This document shows, one piece after another, positions 1-6,914 of a stretch of DNA of 6,914 bases. Position 1 is the first letter of the stretch. Each line of letters begins with the position of its first letter. Below the pieces are notes generated by a model. That model had not been told where the DNA came from. It saw only the letters and a program-made list of their open reading frames with translations, and searched no databases. A program made the position numbers and the translations under genes. Origin of the DNA: an uncultured Bacteroidales bacterium (lineage in GTDB: Bacteria > Bacteroidota > Bacteroidia > Bacteroidales > Paludibacteraceae); contig CAIYTJ010000649.1 in assembly GCA_903929065.1 (NCBI GenBank), positions 1-6,914 on the forward strand. Reading direction: 5' to 3'.

Positions 1-3000
1 GCATTCAAAACAGTTTCAGAGTACATTAAAACAGAATTACCTAATGAGGAGGAATTTAAAAATCTTTCAGATGAAAAGAAGAAGGAAAAAATTAAGGAGC
101 TAAAATCATTTTTTCAGCGACTTGATAATAGTGCTGAAATGCGTTGCAGATTCGACATGCAAATTGCACCTCCTGATATTCTCATTACGAATTTCTCAAT
201 GCTGAGTATAATGCTAATGAGGGCAGTTGATTCGGGGATATTTGATGAAACAAGAAAATGGCTTGATTGTGACGGTTTATCAGAACATGATAAAATAACC
301 GAAAAGCCAAATCGGATATTTCATTTGATTATTGACGAATTACATTTATATAGAGGTACTCAAGGAACGGAAGTAGCATATTTGCTCAAGCTCGTACTGG
401 ATAGGTTAGGGCTGCATCCGCATCATCCCCAACTACGGATACTTGCATCAAGTGCTTCTATTGTTGCAGATGAATCCAAAGAAGGGAAAAAAAGCAAGGA
501 ATTTCTCGAGGATTTTTTTGGAGTTGACTGGAGTAAGAAGCCATTCAAAATAATTGAAGGGAAAAATAATCCAATTGCTGAATTTCCTGTGAATGGAAAA
601 AAACTTCCGATAAGCCCATTTAAAGACCTTGCTATTACATATTCGGAAGTAAAAGAAAATGTTTCAAATCCTCTGTTCATTTCTATTTGCGAAAAAGTAG
701 CCACAGAAATTGCAACCATTTTTGACATTCCACAACAAGGAAATGGAATTGAAAAATTTCTGAGGGTAATTACAGATCCCATTTTGCTTTTGAAAGAAAG
801 ATTGTTTTCGCCGTGCGAAAATTATAAGGCAGTTTGTTCAATTATAGCGGATGGTGATGATTCCGAAGAGCAGTTTTTCGCTGAAACAATTTTCGAGGAA
901 ACAGTAACAAAAACCGATTTGCAGAATGCGTTAAGAGGGCTGCTAATTGCCAGAGCATTACTTGATGAAAAAGAGTTTGCAGATAAAATAAAGCTGCCTG
1001 AGAAAAGAAAATTGCCCCGATACCGGTTTCATTTTTTCTTTAGAAATATTGAAGGTCTCTGGGCATCTGTTAATCCTGATGATATAGACAAAGTAGATTA
1101 CATAGATAATGAAAGAACTTGCGGAAAGCTTTATTCGACTTCACAAATCAACTCTGAAAAAGGAAATAGAATTTTAGAATTGCTTTACTGTGACAATTGT
1201 GGAACGACTTTTTTCGGCGGGAGCAGGTCAATTGGTAAGAATAAAACTTGGGAATTATTACCTCTAAGTCCAAAGATAGAAGGCATACCAGAAAAAACGC
1301 CTGGAAAATTAGTTGACAAAAGAACCTATCAGGAGTATGGAATATTTTGGCCACAAGGAAAACAAAAATTCACAAAACACGCACAGCGTTATGGTCGAAA
1401 TGCAGGTCTGGAGGCAGACAACTGGAATGACCAAACTCTAATAAATCCGAATGATAATCGTGATTACATTTCTCAATGGATTCCTGCGATTTTAAATGTA
1501 AAGTCAGGGGATGTGGATACTGGAAATAAGAATGATAAAGACATCCCACAAGACTGGATTAATGGAAGAATGTTTGTTATTTTCTTTAATGGGAATGATG
1601 TCGCAAACGACTTATGGCTTTCCCAAAACTTGGTTCACGATACTCATTACGCACTTCCCTGTGTGTGTCCCTGCTGTGGAACGGATTACTCTGAGAAGAA
1701 AAGCAGGAAAACAACATTACGAGCCTTCAGAACCGGTTTTGCAAAGACCAGCCAGATTTTTGCGAAAGAGTTAATGCTTCAATTGCCGGACAAAGTTGAT
1801 GAAAGAAAATTAGTAGTATTTTCTGACAGCCGCGAAGATGCCGCCCAAGTTGCAAATGGGATTGAAAGAAATCACTTTACGGATTTACTAAGAGAAACCT
1901 TACTCTATGAACTTCATTCAAATATTTTGAAGAAAAACGATCTCATTATTGCTTTTGATAATGCAGATGAAAACACAAAGAAGAAAATTGAAAATGAACA
2001 ACCAAATATCTACCAGGAAATAAATACTCTTTTTTATAATGCTAATTCGCCCAACAAACAAGACAAAGAAAAAGCATTAGAGAAAATCAATCAGATCAGA
2101 ACCAAGTCTATTAACGTTCGTGAACTTGTTGATCTCTCTCCTTCATTCAATCTTGCGCCGATTGTAAAGAATCTTTCAAAACTCGGAGTAAATCCAGGAG
2201 GTTTGAATATTTCAATTCGGCAAAGAGAAATAGCAAAAGATGTTTGGAAAGAGTGGTATGACCTAATTGACTATGTGACTGATGAGTGGAAGGCACAGGC
2301 AAATTTGAATTCCTTTATTCAAGAAATTAGAAATAATTCGTTTGACGAATTGTCTCAAATGTTTTTTGGGCAACTATTTTACTCATTTGAATCCTCTGGA
2401 TTTGGATACCTCTCGATAAATCCAAACCGTCCTGAAATAAAACAATTTGCAGGTACTTTGAATATCCGTCCAGACCTATATTTAGATATAGTAAACAGTT
2501 CAATCCGAATTTTAGGCGATAAATACAAACACAACTATTCAGATTTTCCAAATAAAACCGCATTTACGAATTTTAACTCATTACCACCAACGCTGAAAAG
2601 GTGGATCAGAAATGTTGCTTCTAAAAATATTCTTAATCCGGATGATTTAGGGAATGCTATTTTTGAGACTTTACATGGTTCGGGAGTTTTAGATTCGCAA
2701 AGAGGTTTAATCATTGAAAACTTATTTATTAAAGTCTCAACAGACGAAAACCAAATTTGGAAAGGTACGCTTGTAAACAGACCACATTTGCATACATCGG
2801 GAGGCATCTGCACATTTGCAGGGACTACACGAGATGATATTGTTTCAACCTCACTGATTTTATCAGACGAAAATTGCAAGGACATATGGGAGAGGAATTA
2901 TTTGGCATTTAACGCCATTACGGAGCAACGAAAACCTATCCGCCTGCACTGTGAGGAACTCACCGGGCAAACAGATGACCAATTTGAAAGGCAGAGGCAT

Positions 3001-5292
3001 TTTAGAAATATTATTCTTCCACGAGAAGGAATTAGAGAAGTAAAAACAATTGACTTATTAAGTGTAACTACGACACTTGAAGTCGGCGTTGATATAGGCG
3101 CGTTGCAGGCGGTTATGTTGGGCAATATGCCGCCACAAAGATTTAATTATCAACAGAGAGTCGGCAGAGCAGGTCGTAGGGGCCAAGCATATTCGGCAAT
3201 ACTAACTTTTTGTAGAGGTAGAAGTCACGACGAATTTTATTTTGCAAATCCGCATAAGATTACAAATGATCCACCCCCCACACCATTTCTGACAATGAAT
3301 CAAGACCGGATATTTAAGCGGCTACTTGCGAAAGAAATTTTCAGAAAAGCATATACGCAAACACCAATCAATATTTCGAACGATGAAAAATCAAGTATTC
3401 ACGGTGAATTTGGGACAATTGGAGGAGAGGATCAAACAAATTGGTTGATTTATTCAACACAAATCATAGGTTGGATAAACAGTCACAAAAATGAGATAGA
3501 GAAAACAGTAGATGCCTTAATCACACCAGAATTACTGGAACAACGAAATAAATTTATTGATTGGGTATGTGATGTGGACACAAACGGAGGATTGATAAAA
3601 AAGTCACAGAGTGTTATTGATAATAACGAAATTTCATCTGACGATGTTTCTCAGAAATTAGCAGAAGGTGGGATTTTGCCGATGTTCGGAATGCCCACTA
3701 CAGTAAAAAACTTATATCATGGAATCAGCAAGCGGTTTGAGCCACTTTTAATTGATAGAGATCAGGCAATGGCAATTTATGAGTTTGCCCCAGGAGCGCA
3801 GAAAACAAAGGATAAAGCAATTCACACTGTTATTGGATTCAGTTCGCCTTTTACAGAGAAGCTATCTCAATATGGAAGTCCAAATTTTGATGGAGGCCCG
3901 TTTTATATAAATAAATGGATGACCAGATGCAAAACCTGTGGAGTATTTAGAACTTATGAAAAGGAAGAGGATTTTCAAGGGGCTGAGTCCGCTTGTTTGG
4001 CCTGCGGTGAATCAGATTCCAATTATCAAAAACCGGTTTTGCTAAAGGCGCCTAAAGCATACAGGACAAATCTTGCACAGGGAAGTGATTCAAAAGAGGA
4101 TTCACTAATTCTTTTATCAAGACCACCCATTTTTGCAGAGTCGAATAATGAAGATGATAACAAAACAGAAAATGATACAATCAGAAACACAAATATTTCA
4201 ATAACAGATAGAGATGTTACATGGAGAGTAAACACAAATGCAGATAATTTTTTTCAAGGTAGACGGTACAACATCGTAAATAAATACCCTTTCGGCCAAC
4301 GAATAGGATACCGATTTAAAGAACAATGGCTTCTCAACGAATTTTCAGGTCGTTATTTCGATAACAACGGGTACTCAATGGAAGCATTCCCAATTGCTGA
4401 ATCACAGGAGGAATCAATAGCTTTAGCAAGTAATAAAAAAACTGAAATTTTAAGATTGGCTCCGGCAGCAGTTCCGTTAGAACTGAACCTAAATATGGTT
4501 TCCGGCGAAAATGATTTACCTTATATTAGAGCACAATCCTACGGGGTACGTGCCGGCTATTATTCTGCAGCGTTTCTATTCCAAAGAATTATTGCTGACA
4601 AACTTGATGTTGATCCTGCCGAAATTGAAATTGCGGATATCTCAAGGAAACCATTGAACGATGATACCGATAGATACGTTGCTGAAATAATCCTGACGGA
4701 TGAATTACCTAATGGTTCAGGTTTCGTTAGACACTTGTATAACAACTTTGAAACAGTTATCTCAGACGCAATTTCGCCGCCTGACGAAAAAGTGTATTTA
4801 AAGAAAATTCACTCTCACTCCCATTCCGGTTCTTGTCGGGATTCTTGTTATGAATGTTTAAAGGTCTATCGCAACATGAATTACCATAGTCTGCTTGACT
4901 GGAGATTAGCGTTGTCAATGATTCGTGTAATGACTGACGAAACATTTGTTTGCGGTGCTGATAAAAACTTTGACTTTGTTGAATTGAATGGTTGGCTTGA
5001 AAATGCAACCGCTTTGAGAGATTCATTTGTTCAAAGTTTTGGCTACACCCATAAAGGAGAAGTGAATGGTCTTCCAATTATAAAGTGGGGAGCAGATAAG
5101 AGAAATATTATTGTAATTGTTCACCCGTTTTGGAATGTAACTAATTTGAATTATGATGAAAATTGGTTGGCTAAAACAATTACTGCATTGCGTAGAGAGG
5201 TGTCTGCTTCTAATGGCACATTAAGCATCATTGATACATTTAACCTACATAGAAGACCTGGTTGGTGTTATGAAAAATTGGTTATCAGATAA
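1..5292 (+). CDS. Large SF2 DEAD/DEAH-like helicase with C-terminal DUF1998 (MZB-type) region, 5'-truncated; DruE / fused DrmA-DrmB-like
   Basis: Probable ATP-dependent DNA helicase or translocase of a defence system. The frame is open from base 1, so at least 1763 residues are present. The Walker A motif is upstream of the window, and the ATG at 139 is internal, because coding similarity (AEMRCRFDMQIAPPDILITN) runs through it. Motifs, numbered from the first codon: PDILITN (58-64), DELH box (112-115, Walker B), SAS motif III (151-153), CxxC (397-400), CVCPCC (554-559), VFSDSRED (606-613), HCEELTGQTDD (983-993), TTTLEVGVDIG (1023-1033), QRVGRAGRRG with arginine fingers (1052-1061), a zinc-ribbon-like CxxC pair (1310/1313 and 1332/1335), and C-x3-C-x2-C (1612/1616/1619) typical of the DUF1998/MZB cysteine cluster. 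About 410 residues separate the SDSRE and LEVGVDIG motifs. The C-terminal ~110 residues after the cysteine cluster are not recognised. No signal peptide or membrane segment is seen in the fragment, so it is probably cytoplasmic. DruE of Druantia is the best architectural match; a DISARM-related DrmA-DrmB fusion or another DUF1998 helicase is possible. The helicase call is very secure, the system name is not. Confidence 0.93.
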   Translation, partial: AFKTVSEYIKTELPNEEEFKNLSDEKKKEKIKELKSFFQRLDNSAEMRCRFDMQIAPPDILITNFSMLSIMLMRAVDSGIFDETRKWLDCDGLSEHDKITEKPNRIFHLIIDELHLYRGTQGTEVAYLLKLVLDRLGLHPHHPQLRILASSASIVADESKEGKKSKEFLEDFFGVDWSKKPFKIIEGKNNPIAEFPVNGKKLPISPFKDLAITYSEVKENVSNPLFISICEKVATEIATIFDIPQQGNGIEKFLRVITDPILLLKERLFSPCENYKAVCSIIADGDDSEEQFFAETIFEETVTKTDLQNALRGLLIARALLDEKEFADKIKLPEKRKLPRYRFHFFFRNIEGLWASVNPDDIDKVDYIDNERTCGKLYSTSQINSEKGNRILELLYCDNCGTTFFGGSRSIGKNKTWELLPLSPKIEGIPEKTPGKLVDKRTYQEYGIFWPQGKQKFTKHAQRYGRNAGLEADNWNDQTLINPNDNRDYISQWIPAILNVKSGDVDTGNKNDKDIPQDWINGRMFVIFFNGNDVANDLWLSQNLVHDTHYALPCVCPCCGTDYSEKKSRKTTLRAFRTGFAKTSQIFAKELMLQLPDKVDERKLVVFSDSREDAAQVANGIERNHFTDLLRETLLYELHSNILKKNDLIIAFDNADENTKKKIENEQPNIYQEINTLFYNANSPNKQDKEKALEKINQIRTKSINVRELVDLSPSFNLAPIVKNLSKLGVNPGGLNISIRQREIAKDVWKEWYDLIDYVTDEWKAQANLNSFIQEIRNNSFDELSQMFFGQLFYSFESSGFGYLSINPNRPEIKQFAGTLNIRPDLYLDIVNSSIRILGDKYKHNYSDFPNKTAFTNFNSLPPTLKRWIRNVASKNILNPDDLGNAIFETLHGSGVLDSQRGLIIENLFIKVSTDENQIWKGTLVNRPHLHTSGGICTFAGTTRDDIVSTSLILSDENCKDIWERNYLAFNAITEQRKPIRLHCEELTGQTDDQFERQRHFRNIILPREGIREVKTIDLLSVTTTLEVGVDIGALQAVMLGNMPPQRFNYQQRVGRAGRRGQAYSAILTFCRGRSHDEFYFANPHKITNDPPPTPFLTMNQDRIFKRLLAKEIFRKAYTQTPINISNDEKSSIHGEFGTIGGEDQTNWLIYSTQIIGWINSHKNEIEKTVDALITPELLEQRNKFIDWVCDVDTNGGLIKKSQSVIDNNEISSDDVSQKLAEGGILPMFGMPTTVKNLYHGISKRFEPLLIDRDQAMAIYEFAPGAQKTKDKAIHTVIGFSSPFTEKLSQYGSPNFDGGPFYINKWMTRCKTCGVFRTYEKEEDFQGAESACLACGESDSNYQKPVLLKAPKAYRTNLAQGSDSKEDSLILLSRPPIFAESNNEDDNKTENDTIRNTNISITDRDVTWRVNTNADNFFQGRRYNIVNKYPFGQRIGYRFKEQWLLNEFSGRYFDNNGYSMEAFPIAESQEESIALASNKKTEILRLAPAAVPLELNLNMVSGENDLPYIRAQSYGVRAGYYSAAFLFQRIIADKLDVDPAEIEIADISRKPLNDDTDRYVAEIILTDELPNGSGFVRHLYNNFETVISDAISPPDEKVYLKKIHSHSHSGSCRDSCYECLKVYRNMNYHSLLDWRLALSMIRVMTDETFVCGADKNFDFVELNGWLENATALRDSFVQSFGYTHKGEVNGLPIIKWGADKRNIIVIVHPFWNVTNLNYDENWLAKTITALRREVSASNGTLSIIDTFNLHRRPGWCYEKLVIR

Positions 5293-5294
5293 TG
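5290..5294 (+). other. TAATG stop-start overlap between helicase and nuclease genes
   Basis: The helicase stop TAA (5290-5292) shares its last A with the nuclease ATG (5292-5294). The bases just upstream (AATTGGTTATCAGAT) contain no purine-rich Shine-Dalgarno sequence. Translation of the nuclease is therefore likely coupled to termination of the helicase, which argues for one transcript and a fixed ratio of the two proteins. The coupling is inferred; the overlap is seen directly. Confidence 0.85.
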
Positions 5295-6362
5295 AATCAA
5301 GTTACAAAGATAGATTTTAAGAAAATACAGAGGATTTCACCAAGCCAATTTTATTCAATGAAAAATTGTGCTTACAAATCTTTATTGGCAGAGGCATTGA
5401 ATAAAAAACCATTGCTTCCAGTTTCAGCTAATGCTTATTATGGAACGGTTTTACATAAAATGCTTGAGCTGATTTCCAAAGGCGTTATTAAAAATGAGGG
5501 GGATTTCGATAAAATATTTATAGAGCAAATTAACTTTATGGAAAAAAAATTAAAAGCCGAGGGCTACGGTTTTTTTGTTCCACTTCAAAAAAAGGTTAAG
5601 GACTTTATAATGAAAAAGATTTTGTTGAAGGAACATTTGCAAAATATTCCTGTCCGGGCTTTTCGAGCTAATAGCGTAAAATTCCATTCTGAAAAATGGT
5701 ATGAATCAAATGACGGCTTAATTGGTGGAAAAATTGATTTGGTAATTGAAGTAGGACAAGAAGTTGAAGTCCTTGATTTCAAAACAGGGGCAATAACACA
5801 AGATGTATTGGACGATGATGGTGAACTTAACTCAGAAGTAAAAACAGAATATAAAGATCAATTAAAACTTTATGCCTACTTGTACTTTGAAAACACAGGT
5901 AAATTTCCATCACGATTAAGTTTGGTTGATTTAACGAAACAAAAATTTACCGTTGACTTCTCTCAGGAAGAGTGTCACGCTATTTTTGACGAAGCAAAGT
6001 CTCTATTGAAGTCAACGAATACTTGTGTTGATACTGGAGCATTTTCAGCGAATCCAACTGAAGGGAACTGCAAGTATTGTTTATACCGTCCAGCCTGTTG
6101 CTTTTATTTGAATTACTTAGAAACGGATTGGTCTTTTAACGATCTTTCCGGTTCAGTCCAAAATGTTTTGATGTTTCAGAATGGAAATGTGAGTTTATTC
6201 TTAGAAGCTGGTGGTCAGAAATTTACCATTTCAAATTTTCCATCCGAAAAATTTGATGAATTTAATGGCTATAGGAATAAAAAAATAAATATTTTCAATC
6301 TTAAGAAAGAAACAAGAGAGTTTTTTTACTCGGCAATAAAGACTACAGTAGTGTATGAATAA
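5292..6362 (+). CDS. RecB/Cas4-family PD-(D/E)XK nuclease with probable 4Fe-4S cluster
   Basis: Predicted DNA nuclease of 356 residues, complete. It shows the RecB/Cas4 order of motifs: ISPSQFYSMKNC at the N-terminus (Cys26), GTVLHKMLE with the metal-binding-type His55, GGKIDL with Asp149, VLDFKTG with Asp162 and Lys164 as the D-x-K core, and QLKLYAYLY with Gln190 and Tyr194 (the QxxxY motif). C-terminal to these is C-x2-C-x5-C (Cys260, Cys263, Cys269). Together with Cys26 this is the four-cysteine arrangement known from Cas4 and AddB, where it holds an iron-sulfur cluster that closes the nuclease fold. All catalytic residues are present, so it should be active. Residues ~283-356 form an extra, apparently beta-rich tail not needed for the nuclease core, perhaps an OB-like fold; that is a guess. 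It starts inside the helicase stop codon and its end overlaps the methyltransferase start, so it probably acts in the same system. There is no nearby cas1/cas2 within the window to suggest CRISPR adaptation. In Druantia or DISARM terms its exact counterpart is unclear. Confidence 0.9.
   Translation: MNQVTKIDFKKIQRISPSQFYSMKNCAYKSLLAEALNKKPLLPVSANAYYGTVLHKMLELISKGVIKNEGDFDKIFIEQINFMEKKLKAEGYGFFVPLQKKVKDFIMKKILLKEHLQNIPVRAFRANSVKFHSEKWYESNDGLIGGKIDLVIEVGQEVEVLDFKTGAITQDVLDDDGELNSEVKTEYKDQLKLYAYLYFENTGKFPSRLSLVDLTKQKFTVDFSQEECHAIFDEAKSLLKSTNTCVDTGAFSANPTEGNCKYCLYRPACCFYLNYLETDWSFNDLSGSVQNVLMFQNGNVSLFLEAGGQKFTISNFPSEKFDEFNGYRNKKINIFNLKKETREFFYSAIKTTVVYE
6355..6362 (+). other. 8-base overlap between nuclease and methyltransferase genes
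   Basis: The methyltransferase ATG (6355-6357) lies upstream of the nuclease stop TAA (6360-6362) in another frame. No Shine-Dalgarno sequence is visible before it. This start is chosen because motif I (FYSGGG, residues 13-18) begins only 12 residues later. The next in-frame ATG, at 6412, has a purine-rich GGTGGAGG just upstream, but those bases encode motif I itself, so starting there would destroy the SAM-binding loop. Confidence 0.75.
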
Positions 6363-6914
6363 ACAAGAAGAAAAAATTCCGATTCTCTCTTTCTACTCAG
6401 GTGGAGGTTTTATGGATATGGGATTTGAAATGGCGGGATTTGAAATTGCGTGGACAAATGAGTATGATGAAACTTTTGTAAAGCTACATTCAGCCGGAAT
6501 TACTTCATGGCGAAAATCAAAGGGAAATAGTGTTAAGGCAGAGATTTTTAATAAAAAGTCTATACTAGATATATCATCTGCTGAAATTAAAGTAGAGGCT
6601 TTCCCTAACGGCATCCCTGAACATTTTGGGATTATTGGTGGGCCTCCCTGTCAAGATTTTAGCATAAATGGAAACATGGTGGGTTTTGAGGGAGAACGTG
6701 GGAAACTTACAACTGTTTATTTTGATAAAATACTTGAGCTGCGCCCAACATTTTTTGTAATGGAAAATGTTACTGGACTTACTAAGGGTAAATCCACCAA
6801 AGAACATTTAATCAAATTGTTGAACCGGGTAGAAAAAGAATATAGGTATAGGCGTTTAGATCGCAATAATGTAGCTTTGCCTTATGGAGAGGCGAATTAC
6901 CTTTGCAGGTGTGA
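6355..6914 (+). CDS. DNA (cytosine-5)-methyltransferase, N-terminal part; 3' end cut by window, possible frameshift near 6875-6890
   Basis: Transfers a methyl group from S-adenosylmethionine to carbon 5 of cytosine in a specific DNA site. The 186 visible residues carry the family's ordered motifs: motif I LSFYSGGGFMDMGFE (11-25, SAM binding), motif II-like acidic Glu36, motif IV GGPPCQDFS with catalytic Cys99 (95-103), motif V-like GERGKL (113-118), and motif VI VMENV with Glu137 (135-139). Motif VIII (QxRxR) would be expected about 40 residues after ENV, but the frame there reads NNVALPYGEANYLCRC, which does not match. The +1 frame from 6884 reads MERRITFAGV, which does resemble the region from motif VIII onward, so an extra base or an inactivating frameshift is suspected. 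Motifs IX and X and the target recognition domain lie beyond the window. It overlaps the nuclease gene by 8 bases. Its likely role is to protect host DNA in a defence island with the two upstream genes, like DrmMII in DISARM or DruM in Druantia II; an orphan or stand-alone restriction-modification enzyme is the alternative. Confidence 0.9.
   Translation, partial: MNKQEEKIPILSFYSGGGFMDMGFEMAGFEIAWTNEYDETFVKLHSAGITSWRKSKGNSVKAEIFNKKSILDISSAEIKVEAFPNGIPEHFGIIGGPPCQDFSINGNMVGFEGERGKLTTVYFDKILELRPTFFVMENVTGLTKGKSTKEHLIKLLNRVEKEYRYRRLDRNNVALPYGEANYLCRC
6875..6914 (+). other. Suspected frameshift in methyltransferase (motif VIII region)
   Basis: Upstream of about 6875 only the gene's own frame is open, since the +1 frame has a TAG at 6872-6874. 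From 6884 the +1 frame reads MERRITFAGV, a better fit to an arginine-rich motif VIII followed by a beta strand ending in glycine than the in-frame YGEANYLCRC. One extra base within 6875-6890, for example in the TTT or CC runs, would join them. It could be a sequencing error or a real mutation. The evidence is short and ends at the window edge. Confidence 0.4.

Noticed and set aside
139..141. ATG at 139 as the start of the helicase gene
   Set aside because: The same frame is open from base 1 and encodes a charged helix that leads directly into the AEMRCRFDMQ block; the Walker A motif must also lie further upstream. The gene is cut by the window edge.
1511..1774. An 87-codon open frame on the forward strand inside the helicase gene
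   Set aside because: It lies wholly within the helicase coding region, in the stretch of the CPCC cysteine knuckle, and its translation shows no family features.
423..5077. Several reverse-strand open frames of 60-120 codons opposite the helicase
   Set aside because: All are antisense to a gene with clear motifs, lack ribosome binding sites and have no recognisable protein features.
5292..6362. Nuclease as a CRISPR adaptation Cas4
   Set aside because: No cas1, cas2 or repeat array is seen in the window, and the gene is coupled to a DUF1998 helicase and a methyltransferase instead.
6402..6414. GGTGGAGG followed by ATG as a ribosome binding site and start for the methyltransferase
   Set aside because: These bases encode the glycine loop of motif I. 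Starting at 6412 would remove the SAM-binding motif.
1..6914. Standard DISARM operon
   Set aside because: DISARM has separate DrmA and DrmB proteins and a phospholipase-D nuclease, whose HxK motif is not seen here. The relation is one of architecture, not identity.
1..6914. tRNA, rRNA, CRISPR array, insertion sequence or terminator hairpin
   Set aside because: Essentially every base is coding, and no repeat array, transposase motif or stem followed by a T-run was noticed between genes.

Overview
The window is a compact, AT-rich (by eye), fully forward-oriented bacterial gene cluster with almost no non-coding DNA. Both ends cut through genes. It holds three genes: a very large superfamily 2 helicase with a DUF1998-type C-terminus (5' end missing), a complete RecB/Cas4-like PD-(D/E)XK nuclease with four cysteines placed as for an iron-sulfur cluster, and the N-terminal part of a DNA (cytosine-5)-methyltransferase (3' end missing). 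The junctions overlap by 1 and 8 bases, and no convincing Shine-Dalgarno sequence precedes either internal start. AT-rich codon choice and weak ribosome binding sites would fit a Bacteroidota- or Ignavibacteriota-like host, but this is a guess; nothing in the window fixes the taxon.

Layout. Bases 1-5292 encode at least 1763 residues of the helicase: the end of its first RecA-like domain (DELH box, SAS motif), a long middle region with paired cysteines, the second RecA-like domain (SDSRE, TLEVGVDIG and QRVGRAGRRG motifs), a second zinc-ribbon-like pair of CxxC motifs, and a C-terminal cysteine cluster of the DUF1998/MZB kind. The Walker A motif lies upstream of the window. Bases 5292-6362 encode the nuclease. 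Bases 6355-6914 encode the methyltransferase through motifs I, IV and VI; the reading frame looks disturbed in the last 40 bases.

How the genes may work together (inference). A DUF1998 helicase, a nuclease and a DNA cytosine methyltransferase in one tight operon is the architecture of a modification-dependent phage defence island. It recalls DISARM (DrmA helicase, DrmB DUF1998 protein, DrmC phospholipase-D nuclease, DrmMII 5mC methyltransferase) and Druantia type II (DruE helicase-DUF1998 protein with the DruM cytosine methyltransferase). The helicase and DUF1998 parts are fused here, as in DruE, and the nuclease is of the Cas4/AddB-like type rather than phospholipase D. The methyltransferase would mark host DNA, the helicase would track or sense unmodified or invading DNA, and the nuclease would cut or process it. 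Whether this is a known Druantia/DISARM subtype or an undescribed variant cannot be decided from the window alone.
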